A stretch of 38,951 nucleotides of DNA from RGIG8597 sp045133795 (GCA_045133795.1 JBGUUT010000046.1:1-38951); one strand, 5' to 3'. Counted from the first letter of the stretch, positions 26,217-34,706 are shown. Notes: generated from the sequence alone by a model not told the origin. Made by a program: numbers and translations.

Positions 26217-26539
26217 AATCATAAAAAACAATTAAACAACTATAAATCACAGTATTAATCCGAGCTTTTCTCGGAATAATACTGTGAATTCTTTTCTGCA
26301 TATTCTGTAGCCAGCAAAAAAGAATTGTACGTTTTTTTCATTATGTAGTTAAAAATTATTGTTTTCGTGTGAAATCTAAAATTGCTCTGTTTTATTAAGT
26401 CGAGCTTTTTAAAGGTAGATTTATGCCTTGCAACCAGACTTTCAATAAAACTTAACACGCTTAAATATTTAGAAACACAATATATTCTTACATAAAAAAA
26501 GACATTAAAAATATTTATACAAGAAAAAAGGAGTTATAT
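26217..26539. other. Intergenic region between hydG and cstA
   Basis: 323 bp with no convincing gene. It begins with the hydG terminator (26248-26286). The remainder is very AT-rich, with no recognisable riboswitch or tRNA. It should contain the cstA promoter, but no clear -35/-10 pair was seen. The AAGGAG before cstA is at 26528-26533. Confidence 0.6.
26248..26286 (+). terminator. Terminator-like hairpin after hydG
   Basis: A 17-bp stem with one mismatch (26248-26264 with 26270-26286, ends CACAGTATT/AATACTGTG) and a 5-nt loop. The following sequence is only moderately T-rich, so termination may be partial. Confidence 0.65.
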
Positions 26540-28213
26540 ATGAATGGTATAGTAATTATGGTAATTTCCCTGGTCGTATTAATCGGGGCTTACCTTATTT
26601 ACGGACATTATCTTGCAAAAAAATGGGGAATTGATCCAAAGGCAAAAACCCCGGCGTATGAGTTAGAAGACGGTGTTGATTACGTTCCGACAGATAAGGG
26701 CGTTGTTTTTGGACATCAATTCGCCTCTATTGCCGGAGCCGGACCTATCAACGGACCGATTCAAGCTGCAATTTTCGGTTGGGTGCCGGTTTTGTTATGG
26801 CTGTTAATCGGCGGTATATTTTTTGGAGCCGTTCAAGATTTTTCTGCTATGTATGCATCTGTAAAAAATAAAGGGCGAACAATCGGTTATATTATCGAAA
26901 AATATATCGGAAAAATCGGGAAAAAGCTTTTCTTAGCTTTTACTTGGTTATTTTCAATTCTGGTTGTAGCAGCCTTTGCCGATGTTGTTGCAAAAACTTT
27001 TAACGGATTCAACTCTGTAGGTGAAGTTATTCCAGCAAACGGTTCCGTTGCAATGACAAGTATACTTTTTATCGCAGTAGCCGTAGTTTTAGGTTTTATT
27101 TTAAAATATGCAAAACTTAACTCTTGGATTAATACTTTAATTGCAATTGCCTTATTAGTTTTATGTATCGTCTTAGGATTAAGCATTCCGATTTATCTAT
27201 CTTTAGGTTTTTGGCACATTTCAATCTTTGCTTACATTGCCATCGCTTCTATTGTTCCTGTTTGGGCATTATTGCAACCAAGAGATTATTTAAACAGCTA
27301 TTTGCTTGTAGCAATGATTTTGGCTTCTGTAGTAGGAATCTTTGTATTCAATCCATCAATGAACTTAAATGCCTTTACAGCTTGGAACATCGGCGGACAA
27401 TCTCTTTTCCCATATTTGTTTGTTACGATTGCTTGCGGTGCTGTTTCCGGCTTCCATGCACTTGTTTCCTCGGGAACTGCATCAAAACAAATCAAAAATG
27501 AAAAAGATATGTTACCGGTTTCTTTCGGTGCAATGCTTATGGAAAGTTTACTCGGAGTCGTAGCTCTTATTACAGTCGGATATTTGGCTACAAAAGGAAA
27601 TGTTCCTACAAATATGACACAACCGCAAGTTTTCGCAAATGCTATTGCTATTTTCCTAACAAAACTTGCAATCCCGGAAGATGTTTCCAGAACACTTATT
27701 ACACTTGCAGTTTCTGCATTTGCATTAACAAGTTTAGACAGTGTCGCACGTGTCGGCCGTCTTGCGTTCCAAGAATTCTTTATTGACAGTTCAAAATCTG
27801 AAGATGATTACAATACTGTTGAAAAAGTTTGTACAAACAAATACTTTGCTACAGGAATCACACTTGTTTTAGCATACATTTTAGCTCGTGTAGGATATGC
27901 AAATATTTGGCCGTTATTTGGTTCTGCAAACCAATTACTGAGTGCGTTGGCTTTGATTGCTTGTGCAGTATTCTTTAAATCAACAAAAAGACAAGGCTGG
28001 ATGCTTTGGATTCCGATGATTGTTATGCTTCTTGTAACTTTGGTTGCCTTGACTTTAACTGTTATCTCAAAAACACAGCTTTTAATTACTCACAAATCTG
28101 TCAATATTATGGGAGACAGCTTACAACTCATTTTTGCAATCGCTCTTTTTGCTCTCGGAATCACCGTAGCATTCCAAGGTATCAAAAAAATGTTAAAAAA
28201 AGAAATTGCATGA
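26540..28213 (+). CDS. cstA: CstA-family transporter (carbon starvation protein A)
   Basis: A 557-aa polytopic membrane protein of the CstA family, whose characterised members import peptides or pyruvate. Family blocks include GHQFASIAGAGPINGPIQA, GAVQDFSAMYASVKNKGR, the conserved FHALVSSGTASKQI and the late LFGSANQLLSALALI. About 14 membrane helices are apparent. It is shorter than the ~700-aa enterobacterial proteins, like the compact forms in many anaerobes. ATG follows AAGGAG. It lies downstream of hydG but beyond a terminator-like hairpin, so probably has its own promoter. The substrate here is not known. Confidence 0.9.
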   Translation: MNGIVIMVISLVVLIGAYLIYGHYLAKKWGIDPKAKTPAYELEDGVDYVPTDKGVVFGHQFASIAGAGPINGPIQAAIFGWVPVLLWLLIGGIFFGAVQDFSAMYASVKNKGRTIGYIIEKYIGKIGKKLFLAFTWLFSILVVAAFADVVAKTFNGFNSVGEVIPANGSVAMTSILFIAVAVVLGFILKYAKLNSWINTLIAIALLVLCIVLGLSIPIYLSLGFWHISIFAYIAIASIVPVWALLQPRDYLNSYLLVAMILASVVGIFVFNPSMNLNAFTAWNIGGQSLFPYLFVTIACGAVSGFHALVSSGTASKQIKNEKDMLPVSFGAMLMESLLGVVALITVGYLATKGNVPTNMTQPQVFANAIAIFLTKLAIPEDVSRTLITLAVSAFALTSLDSVARVGRLAFQEFFIDSSKSEDDYNTVEKVCTNKYFATGITLVLAYILARVGYANIWPLFGSANQLLSALALIACAVFFKSTKRQGWMLWIPMIVMLLVTLVALTLTVISKTQLLITHKSVNIMGDSLQLIFAIALFALGITVAFQGIKKMLKKEIA

Positions 28214-28230
28214 TTTGATTAAAAAAACAT

Positions 28231-28284
28231 AAAGAGGGAAAGTCTTTGATAATTATAATTTTCAAAAAAAAGACTACCCTCTTT
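28231..28284 (+). terminator. Terminator of cstA
   Basis: An outer stem AAAGAGGG/CCCTCTTT (28231-28238 with 28277-28284) and an inner stem AGTCTTT/AAAGACT (28241-28247 with 28269-28275), ending in TTTAAATTT. Confidence 0.75.
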
Positions 28285-28368
28285 AAATTTAATCAGACAT
28301 TCTTTATTTCCATAAAAATGTTAGCAAACAAATAGCGAGATTCTTTCCGCTATCGTCATAAATAAAAA

Positions 28369-28394
28369 AAGCAGCCGAATAAAACCGACTGCTT
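28369..28394 (-). terminator. Terminator of the slr1658-type ATPase gene
   Basis: A 9-bp stem with one mismatch (28369-28377 with 28386-28394, AAGCAG/CTGCTT ends), followed by a T-run on the minus strand. Confidence 0.65.
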
Positions 28395-28411
28395 CAGTTA
28401 TAAACTCTAAA

Positions 28412-29245
28412 TTAAAAATGCTTTAATGACTCTTCTATAATTTCATTAAAATACTCTTTAGAATACAATTCTAAAGGTACGCTTACTTTTATCGTAATCC
28501 CGTTATTTCCCAAATGCTCAGATTTTGTTTCCAATGAAATTCGAGATCTTGTATCGGCCGAAATCTTCGCCAATCCCAAACGAGAAGTTTTAACCGCTTC
28601 ACCATTTTCATCTAAAGAATTTTCTAAACGATTTTTCATTATTTCAAAATAAGCCTCTTCAGGTGTCGCATAAGAATTAACTTCATCAATACCACGACGC
28701 AAAGCTTGAATATTTTCATTTATCTTTTCTATATCATCACCGTCATAAGCATTTTCTATAAAAATATTTAAAGGATATTCCCCTTCTTTATCCAATGTTG
28801 CGGTAATATAATATTTGCGAGATGAATATTTAAAAGTATTTTCCAGTAACTCACTTACTGCATTCGAAATAAGACTTAAATGCTTAGTATAAGGCAATTG
28901 TTTTTTTACAGAGAAATAAACATAGTCTAAAACTTCCATAAAAAATGAATGCAAAGATTCTATTGAATAATCATGTTTCTTTATCAAATCCAAAATCGTA
29001 TAATCTTTTTGATTAGTAGCTGTCAGCATTTTGATAATAAAATCATCATTCATCTTTGCACGAATCTCATCTCCATACAACAACGCTTCCAATTTTTTAT
29101 AAAAAATACGTGATGTTATTTCAACATTTTCCCATGCTTTCAACTGACCGGAAAAAGAAAAAGAATTTTCCGTCTTAGAAAAAGAAATATTCTTATATAT
29201 TTCCGAATAATTAAATATCTGTTGACGTTCAGCTCTGATTCCCAT
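28412..29245 (-). CDS. slr1658-type ATP-binding regulatory protein
   Basis: A 277-aa protein with a C-terminal GHKL (HATPase-like) fold. The N-box is ISNAVSELLENTFKYS (about residues 126-141) and a late glycine motif is SRLGLAKISADTRSRISLE. A helical MKNRLENS segment precedes the latter, as in the slr1658 superfamily. There is no phospho-acceptor histidine domain and no membrane segment, so it is more like an anti-sigma-type switch ATPase than a sensor kinase. Known slr1658-type proteins partner slr1659-type STAS-like proteins, one of which is encoded at 2462-2830. ATG follows AGGAAGGG. It is an isolated gene with its own terminator. Confidence 0.7.
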   Translation of the reverse strand: MGIRAERQQIFNYSEIYKNISFSKTENSFSFSGQLKAWENVEITSRIFYKKLEALLYGDEIRAKMNDDFIIKMLTATNQKDYTILDLIKKHDYSIESLHSFFMEVLDYVYFSVKKQLPYTKHLSLISNAVSELLENTFKYSSRKYYITATLDKEGEYPLNIFIENAYDGDDIEKINENIQALRRGIDEVNSYATPEEAYFEIMKNRLENSLDENGEAVKTSRLGLAKISADTRSRISLETKSEHLGNNGITIKVSVPLELYSKEYFNEIIEESLKHF

Positions 29246-29517
29246 AACCCTTCCTATTTATTTAAATAAAAGCACATTTCTTAAAACACCACAATCAGTA
29301 GTATTTAAGGAACAATATACAACTTTTTTTGAAGTTTACAAGAAATATTTAAGTCTATCGGTGACAATAAACTTTAACTAAAAATTTTTTTTATAGATTA
29401 AAAATTCCAACTTTAAATGGAATACAAGAAATGATATATTGCATATGTTTTTTTAAAAAAATCGAACAATAAAAATTACACAAAAAGTTTCTACTTAAAA
29501 CTTAAACCGGGGTAAAA

Positions 29518-31761
29518 ATGAGAAAATACGAAAATAAATCTATCCTAATTATCGGTGCCGGAATGTTACAAGTGCCGGCCATTAAAATTGCATCAGAAAA
29601 AGGGCTGACTACAATCGTTACCGATTACAACAAAGATGCCCCCGGAATGACAATCGCAGATTTCCCGCTAGTTGTTTCTACCAGAGACATTGAAGGGACT
29701 GTAAGAGTTGTTAAAGAATTCAATCAAAAGCATAAAATTGACGGTGTTCTTACTGTCGGAACGGATGCTTCAATGACTGTTGCCGCCGTAGCTAATGCAC
29801 TAAACCTACCCGGTATAAAATTTGAAAATGCAGAAGCTGCAAGTAACAAAGTAAAAATGCGTGAACGTTTAAAAAACAACGGAGTTCCGGTTCCTGATTT
29901 CAGAAAATGCTGGAATGAAGATGATTTACGCAAAGCAGCAAAAGAACTGGGTTACCCTTTAGTTATAAAACCGGCAGACAATATGGGTGCCAGAGGTGTA
30001 ATGAAAATAGAAAATGAACTAATGCTGGAAACTGCATATCAAAATGCAAAAAAAGGCAGTCCGTCCGGAAATTTAATTGTAGAACAATACATGAAAGGTC
30101 CGGAATTATCCATTGATGCATTAATTTACGACGGAGAAATTTTTATTACCGGAGTTGCCGACCGTATCATCGAACGTGAACCTTATTTTATCGAAATGGG
30201 GCACGTAATGCCGTCGGCTCTACCTGAAGATAAGCTCAACAACGCAATAGAAGTTTTTAAAGCCGGAATCAAAGCTTTAGGTCTTACAATCGGAGCGGCA
30301 AAAGGTGATATAAAAGTTACCGAAGACGGAGCAAAAATCGGAGAAATAGCAGCACGTCTTTCCGGCGGTTTCATGTCTGCATATACTTACCCTCTTTCTT
30401 CAGGAGTCAATCTTATCGCAAATGCCATAGATATTGCTTTAGGAAATCCGCCTGAAAATCTTGTCCCTACAAAAAACTGGGTTTCAATAGAAAAAACAAT
30501 TCTTCCGGCTCCGGGAATCGTAAAAGATATAATCGGTGTCGACAGAGCATTATCTATTGACGGAGTAAAAGAGCTTTTCTTACATGTAGGAATCGGTGAT
30601 GAAATCGTCGCTCCAAAAAGTAATGTCGAAAAACCGTTAAATTATATTCTTGTCCGTGAAACTCGTGAAGAAGCATGGAAAACCGTAGAAGAAGTAGAAA
30701 AAGTTCTGGCAATCGTCACTGATGACAAAAAGAAAATAAGCTTTCAGGAAATAAGTAAAAAAGCAAGAGAAAAATTTGCCGGAATGTGTAACGTCTGCCC
30801 GGAATGTAACGGTGAAGCTTGTAAAGGACTGATTCCCGGAATGGGCGGAATCGGTAACGGAGCTGCATTTATCCGCAACTGTCGTGATATAAAAAACATT
30901 ACTATTCATACAAGAATGATTCACCCGGTAAAAGAGCCGGACACATCATGCGATTTTCTTGATACAAAATTACAACTACCCTTATTAGTTGCTCCGGTTA
31001 CCGGATGTGATATTAACATGGGAAATCAAATTACCGAACTCGAATATGATGAAGAACTCCTAATCGGAGCTAAAAACAGCGGAATTCTGGCTTTTGTAGG
31101 TGACGGAGCTCAACCTTACTTATATCAAACAGGATTAAAAGCCGTGCAGGAAGTACAAGGTCATGCCGGAGCTATTTTTAAACCTCGCAAAAATCAACAC
31201 GATATAATGACACGCCTAAAAGAAGCAGAAAAATGCGGAACAAAAATTGTAGGAATTGATATTGACGCTGCAGCTTTCATTACAATGAAAATGATTGGTC
31301 AGGAAGTTTCGACAAAAACAGTTGATGAACTGAAAGAACTTGTTGATTGTACGAATATTCCGTTTTGTGTAAAAGGTATAATGTCCGCCGGCGACGCATT
31401 GTGTGCAATAGATGCCGGAGTAAAATACCTTATCATCAGCAATCACGGCGGAAGAATCACACAAAATCAACCTTCGTCAATTTCTGTATTGCCGGAAATA
31501 AAAAAAGCAGTGGGAAATAAAGCCAAGCTGATTCTTGACGGCGGAATCAGAAGCGGAGAAGATATATTTAAAGCATTAGCACTCGGAGCTGACTACTGTA
31601 TGATTGGACGACCGTTTACTACTGCTGTACTGGGAGGCGGACGTAATGCAGTAAAACTCCTTGTAGAAAAATACACTGCGGAATTGCAAAAAATAATGCT
31701 GCTTACCGGTGCCGCTACAATTCAGGATATTACGGCCGATATGGTGTCAATTATAAAATAA
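29518..31761 (+). CDS. Fusion protein: ATP-grasp ligase plus FMN-dependent alpha-hydroxy-acid dehydrogenase
   Basis: A single uninterrupted 747-aa frame. Residues 1-~385 are an ATP-grasp enzyme: pre-ATP-grasp ILIIGAGMLQVPAIKIASEK, ATP-binding PLVIKPADNMGARGV, LIVEQYMKGPELSID and the Mg/ATP site EIAARLSGGFMSAYT, closest in style to PurK/PurD-type and amino-acid ligases. Residues ~415-747 are an FMN enzyme of the alpha-hydroxy-acid oxidase type found in clostridia: a cysteine cluster CNVCPECNGEAC, LLVAPVTG, FVGDGAQPYLYQTGL, the catalytic SNHGGR and the FMN-phosphate site DGGIRSGEDIFKALALGADY followed by IGRPF. The combined reaction is unknown. The start has a weak GGGGT ribosome site 6 nt upstream. 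Confidence 0.85.
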   Translation: MRKYENKSILIIGAGMLQVPAIKIASEKGLTTIVTDYNKDAPGMTIADFPLVVSTRDIEGTVRVVKEFNQKHKIDGVLTVGTDASMTVAAVANALNLPGIKFENAEAASNKVKMRERLKNNGVPVPDFRKCWNEDDLRKAAKELGYPLVIKPADNMGARGVMKIENELMLETAYQNAKKGSPSGNLIVEQYMKGPELSIDALIYDGEIFITGVADRIIEREPYFIEMGHVMPSALPEDKLNNAIEVFKAGIKALGLTIGAAKGDIKVTEDGAKIGEIAARLSGGFMSAYTYPLSSGVNLIANAIDIALGNPPENLVPTKNWVSIEKTILPAPGIVKDIIGVDRALSIDGVKELFLHVGIGDEIVAPKSNVEKPLNYILVRETREEAWKTVEEVEKVLAIVTDDKKKISFQEISKKAREKFAGMCNVCPECNGEACKGLIPGMGGIGNGAAFIRNCRDIKNITIHTRMIHPVKEPDTSCDFLDTKLQLPLLVAPVTGCDINMGNQITELEYDEELLIGAKNSGILAFVGDGAQPYLYQTGLKAVQEVQGHAGAIFKPRKNQHDIMTRLKEAEKCGTKIVGIDIDAAAFITMKMIGQEVSTKTVDELKELVDCTNIPFCVKGIMSAGDALCAIDAGVKYLIISNHGGRITQNQPSSISVLPEIKKAVGNKAKLILDGGIRSGEDIFKALALGADYCMIGRPFTTAVLGGGRNAVKLLVEKYTAELQKIMLLTGAATIQDITADMVSIIK

Positions 31762-31818
31762 CCGGTTAACAAACGTATAACACTGCTTTAAAAGTAAAGT
31801 TACATCACTTGCAATTAC

Positions 31819-31847
31819 TTGACTTTTAAACGGAAATAACTTATATA
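31819..31847 (+). promoter_or_regulatory. Possible sigma-70 promoter for tatD-dusB
   Basis: TTGACT (31819-31824), a 17-nt spacer, then TATATA (31842-31847). The predicted transcript would begin immediately before the hairpin at 31859-31892, which complicates the assignment. Confidence 0.35.
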
Positions 31848-31858
31848 TCTTTTTATAT

Positions 31859-31898
31859 AAATGCCTTATATGTCTACAAATATAAGGCATTTATTTTT
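31859..31898 (+). terminator. Intrinsic terminator between the fusion gene and tatD
   Basis: A perfect 12-bp stem (31859-31870 with 31881-31892, core AATGCCTTAT) with a 10-nt loop, followed by a T-run. It lies about 100 bp downstream of the fusion gene. Confidence 0.8.
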
Positions 31899-31961
31899 AT
31901 AACCACATTTCTCGCCTTAAGGCACAAAAACAAACAAATTAAATTAACAGAGGTTATTCGT

Positions 31962-32813
31962 ATGAGAATTTTTGATACACACTGTCATTTAGGTTTACTT
32001 TATGAAGATCCTGTAAGCCAGATAAGAGCAATCGATGAAGCTAAACGCGGATTAGCCCTCGATAAAGATAAAACAAAACAGGCAAATGTCATTGCATTAG
32101 CCAATATCAGTACCAATTTATACGATTTCGCAAGCTGTTATAAAAATACTAAAAACATTCCTAACGTTTTTCACACAATAGGATTGAGTCCGTCAGAAGT
32201 AATGAATCCGGGAAAAGACTGGGAAGAAAAGCTTGATGAATGGCTTAATTACGAGAATGTTATCGGTGTCGGTGAAATCGGATTAGATTACCACCACAAA
32301 TACGGAAACAAAAATGACCAAATTGAATTTTTCTTAAAACAGCTTGATATTGCAGAAAAACACGAACTTCCGGTAGTTCTTCACAATCGTGAAGCCGGAG
32401 AGGATATGCTTGATATTTTAAAAAGTAAAACCCCTTCTAAAGGTGGAATATTGCACTGTTTCAGCGAAAATTCAGATTATGCATATAAAATGATTGATTT
32501 AGGAATTTATATTTCATTTGCCGGAAATTTAACTTTCCACAATGCAACAAACTTGCATACTGTCGCAAAAAATATTCCTTTAGAAAACATTTTAATAGAA
32601 ACAGACAGTCCGTTCCTTACACCTAATGCTTACAGAGGAAAAAGAAACCGACCGGTATTTATCGTAGAAACATTAAAATTCCTTGCTAAATTGAGAAATA
32701 TGCCGGTTGATAAATTAGCGGACATATTGTTTACCAACAGCTTAAAAGCTTACCATTTACGTCTGTCTGATTTGATTTATTACGATACAACAGAAATCGA
32801 TGATGAAGAATAA
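31962..32813 (+). CDS. tatD: TatD-family metal-dependent hydrolase
   Basis: A 283-aa TIM-barrel deoxyribonuclease-type hydrolase. Metal ligands occur in FDTHCHLGLL (residues 4-13), GEIGLDYHHKYG, VLHNREAGED, LHCFSEN and LIETDSPFLTPNAYRGKRN, in the family order. TatD proteins have 3'-5' exonuclease activity used in DNA repair or RNA turnover. ATG follows AGAGG. The 3' end overlaps dusB by 14 bp, so the two are translationally coupled. Confidence 0.92.
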   Translation: MRIFDTHCHLGLLYEDPVSQIRAIDEAKRGLALDKDKTKQANVIALANISTNLYDFASCYKNTKNIPNVFHTIGLSPSEVMNPGKDWEEKLDEWLNYENVIGVGEIGLDYHHKYGNKNDQIEFFLKQLDIAEKHELPVVLHNREAGEDMLDILKSKTPSKGGILHCFSENSDYAYKMIDLGIYISFAGNLTFHNATNLHTVAKNIPLENILIETDSPFLTPNAYRGKRNRPVFIVETLKFLAKLRNMPVDKLADILFTNSLKAYHLRLSDLIYYDTTEIDDEE

Positions 32814-33801
32814 TTATTTTCATTCAATAAAAATCGGGAATCTTGATGTAGCCGGCAATATTTTTGTTGCTCCTTTGGCCGGCTACACAAATCTTCCCAC
32901 TCGCCTACTTTACAGAAAACAAGGTGCAAATGTTGCCTATGCCGAAATGGTTTCCGCCGAAGGTCTCAATTATAACTTTGGAAAATCTGTCAAATTAATT
33001 GATACATGCGATGAAGATAAATTGCTGGGCGTACAGCTTTTCGGTTTTAATGCAGAGCGTTTTCGTTGTGCCTTTGAAAAAATTAAAACTGAAAGTTTCG
33101 ACATTATAGACATAAATTGTGGCTGTTCCGTAAAAAAGATTGTCAAAAATAATTCCGGTGCCGCACTGTTAAAATCTCCTGATGAAATTTATCGAACAAT
33201 TAAAGGATTGAAAGAATTAACAGATAAACCTGTTACATTAAAAATAAGAAGCGGTTGGGACTCACAGAGTATTAATTATTTAGAAGTCTATGATGCTGCG
33301 GAAAAAGCCGGTGCTTCATTGATAACCCTACATCCGAGAACAAAATCTATGTTATTCAGCGGAAAGGCTGACTGGCAACATATAAAAACATTAAAGCAAC
33401 ACAGTAAAATTCCGGTTATAGGAAACGGAGATATTTTTACAGCCGACGATGCCGTCAGAATGTTTGAAGAAACCGGTTGTGACGGAATAATGCTGGCAAG
33501 AGGAATAATAGAAAATCCGTTTTTAATTGAAGAAATTATTGCTAAATTAACCGATACCGTTTATACACCGAAAACCCCGGAGGAAAAATTAGCTGCGGCA
33601 GTTGTACATTGCAGAAATCTTGAAAATTATATGCAAAACCCGGAACGTGCAATGATTGAATTTCGTAAGTTTTTCCACGGTTACGTAAAAGGATTACCGG
33701 GAGTATCGAATTTAAGAATTGCGGTTAATTCAATTATGTCATGTGACGAATTAGAAAAGACAATTGACTTGTACAAAGAAAGAATTTTGAAAAAAAGTTG
33801 A
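32800..33801 (+). CDS. dusB: tRNA-dihydrouridine synthase
   Basis: A 333-aa FMN-dependent enzyme reducing uridine to dihydrouridine in tRNA D-loops. The N-terminus has VAPLAGYTNLPTRLLYRK. The catalytic cysteine lies in INCGCSVKKIVKNNSGAALL, where the usual GCP is GCS. Further FMN-site motifs are TLKIRSGW, TLHPRTKSMLFSGKADW, VIGNGDI and GCDGIMLARGI. Start codons ATG-ATG at 32800 and 32803 lie inside the end of tatD; either may be used. A 6-bp hairpin overlaps the stop codon (33796-33814). The exact Dus subtype is by similarity only. Confidence 0.92.
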   Translation: MMKNNYFHSIKIGNLDVAGNIFVAPLAGYTNLPTRLLYRKQGANVAYAEMVSAEGLNYNFGKSVKLIDTCDEDKLLGVQLFGFNAERFRCAFEKIKTESFDIIDINCGCSVKKIVKNNSGAALLKSPDEIYRTIKGLKELTDKPVTLKIRSGWDSQSINYLEVYDAAEKAGASLITLHPRTKSMLFSGKADWQHIKTLKQHSKIPVIGNGDIFTADDAVRMFEETGCDGIMLARGIIENPFLIEEIIAKLTDTVYTPKTPEEKLAAAVVHCRNLENYMQNPERAMIEFRKFFHGYVKGLPGVSNLRIAVNSIMSCDELEKTIDLYKERILKKS

Positions 33802-33815
33802 TTTACTTTCAACTA

Positions 33816-33832
33816 AAGAAACAAAGTTTCTT
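33816..33832. promoter_or_regulatory. 17-bp inverted repeat abutting the histone-gene -35 box
   Basis: AAGAAAC-AAA-GTTTCTT forms a perfect 7-bp inverted repeat whose right arm overlaps the first two bases of TTGACA. It could be an operator or a weak hairpin ending the dusB transcript; it lacks a T-run. Confidence 0.4.
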
Positions 33833-33859
33833 GACACGACTACATGTCATGATTATAAT
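33831..33859 (+). promoter_or_regulatory. Consensus sigma-70 promoter of the histone-like gene
   Basis: TTGACA (33831-33836), a 17-nt spacer and TATAAT (33854-33859): both hexamers and the spacing are exactly consensus. The start codon of the histone-like gene is 36 bp further on. The spacer contains the palindrome ACATGT. Strong expression is expected. Confidence 0.85.
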
Positions 33860-33895
33860 AAACAGGTTTTTTTAACGATTTAAAGGAGTAAATAA

Positions 33896-34090
33896 ATGAG
33901 CGAAGAAGAAAAAGTAGAAGTTTTGGTTGTTGCATCAAAAGTAAAAAATTACATCAAAACTACTAGCGAATTAAGCACATCTGCAGAAGTTTATAACGTA
34001 CTTTCTCAGAAAGTAAGAGAATTATGCGATCAAGCTATTGAAAACGCTAAAAATGCAAAAAGAAAAACTGTTATGGCTAAAGATTTCTAA
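33896..34090 (+). CDS. Bacterial histone-fold (Bd0055-like) DNA-binding protein
   Basis: A 64-aa protein that reads as a single histone fold: helix 1 VVASKVKNYIKTT, long helix 2 STSAEVYNVLSQKVRELCDQ continuing into AIENAKNA, then KRKTVMAKDF, which matches the end of archaeal histones and NF-Y-type subunits (GRKT-I/V-xxxD). The layout resembles the short bacterial histones described in Bdellovibrio and Leptospira. It lacks a long third helix. It would be a dimeric nucleoid protein; how it binds DNA is inferred. The gene has a consensus sigma-70 promoter, an AAAGGAG site 7 nt before ATG and a strong terminator, so it is a stand-alone, highly expressed unit. Confidence 0.75.
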   Translation: MSEEEKVEVLVVASKVKNYIKTTSELSTSAEVYNVLSQKVRELCDQAIENAKNAKRKTVMAKDF

Positions 34091-34116
34091 TTTAGCTTTT
34101 TGCACTTTTCTAAAGT

Positions 34117-34147
34117 AAAAAGGATACTCTTATTGAGTATCCTTTTT
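34117..34147 (+). terminator. Terminator of the histone-like gene
   Basis: A perfect 13-bp stem (34117-34129 with 34135-34147, core GGATACTC/GAGTATCC), a 5-nt loop and a T-run. It may also serve the convergent oxidoreductase gene. Confidence 0.92.
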
Positions 34148-34157
34148 TATTTCCCTA

Positions 34158-34706
34158 TTAAATATAATCTGTAATATTTTCACGTATACTTGAATCTACA
34201 TCAAGCCCTTCTACTACAACTTTTTCAAAGTTATTTATCCCGAACATTTCGGCAAGTTGTTTCACATATTCAATCCCTAAGTGTACACCTCTTATAAAAC
34301 CGCCGCATGTTGAAAAATACAAAACTTTATCCGCCTTACAATATCCGACACTTTTCGCACCTTCATAACCAAAAGTTATTCCGACGACAGAAACTTTTTC
34401 AAAATACACACGTAACATTGACGGAAAAGATAAATCCCAATACGGAGCTGCTACTAAGATTTCATCAGCCGCAGCAAATTGTTTTGCATATTTGAAAATC
34501 TCATGTTCTAAACTTCCGCTTTTCAATAAATTATCACGCAATACAATATCATCATTTGTAAAGGGTACTAAATCTTCTTGCATCAGATAGAGCTTTTCTA
34601 TCTCTACATCCGATGTTTTTAATGTTGATAAAAACTTCTCGTATAATTTACGTGTAGCAGATTTTTCTTCCCTGATACAACAATCAACTACTAATATTTT
34701 CTTCAT
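34158..34706 (-). CDS. Flavodoxin-fold NAD(P)H oxidoreductase (azoreductase-like)
   Basis: A 182-aa protein of the Flavodoxin_2/AzoR type. The N-terminal KKILVVDCCIREEKSATRKL is the FMN-phosphate-binding loop. ILVAAPYWDLSFPSMLRVYF is the typical second FMN loop, and VLYFSTCGGFIRG the third. Such enzymes reduce quinones, azo or nitro compounds with NAD(P)H. The substrate cannot be told. ATG follows GAGAGG. It converges on the histone-like gene and is flanked upstream by the terminator of the second large lipoprotein. Confidence 0.82.
   Translation of the reverse strand: MKKILVVDCCIREEKSATRKLYEKFLSTLKTSDVEIEKLYLMQEDLVPFTNDDIVLRDNLLKSGSLEHEIFKYAKQFAAADEILVAAPYWDLSFPSMLRVYFEKVSVVGITFGYEGAKSVGYCKADKVLYFSTCGGFIRGVHLGIEYVKQLAEMFGINNFEKVVVEGLDVDSSIRENITDYI

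Noticed and set aside
26255..26458. A 67-codon minus-strand frame between hydG and cstA
   Set aside because: It starts with GTG and has no ribosome-binding site, it runs into the hydG terminator hairpin, and its product has no recognisable features.
32800..32816. Overlap of tatD and dusB as a possible frameshift or fusion
   Set aside because: Both proteins are complete with normal ends; the 14-bp overlap is ordinary translational coupling.
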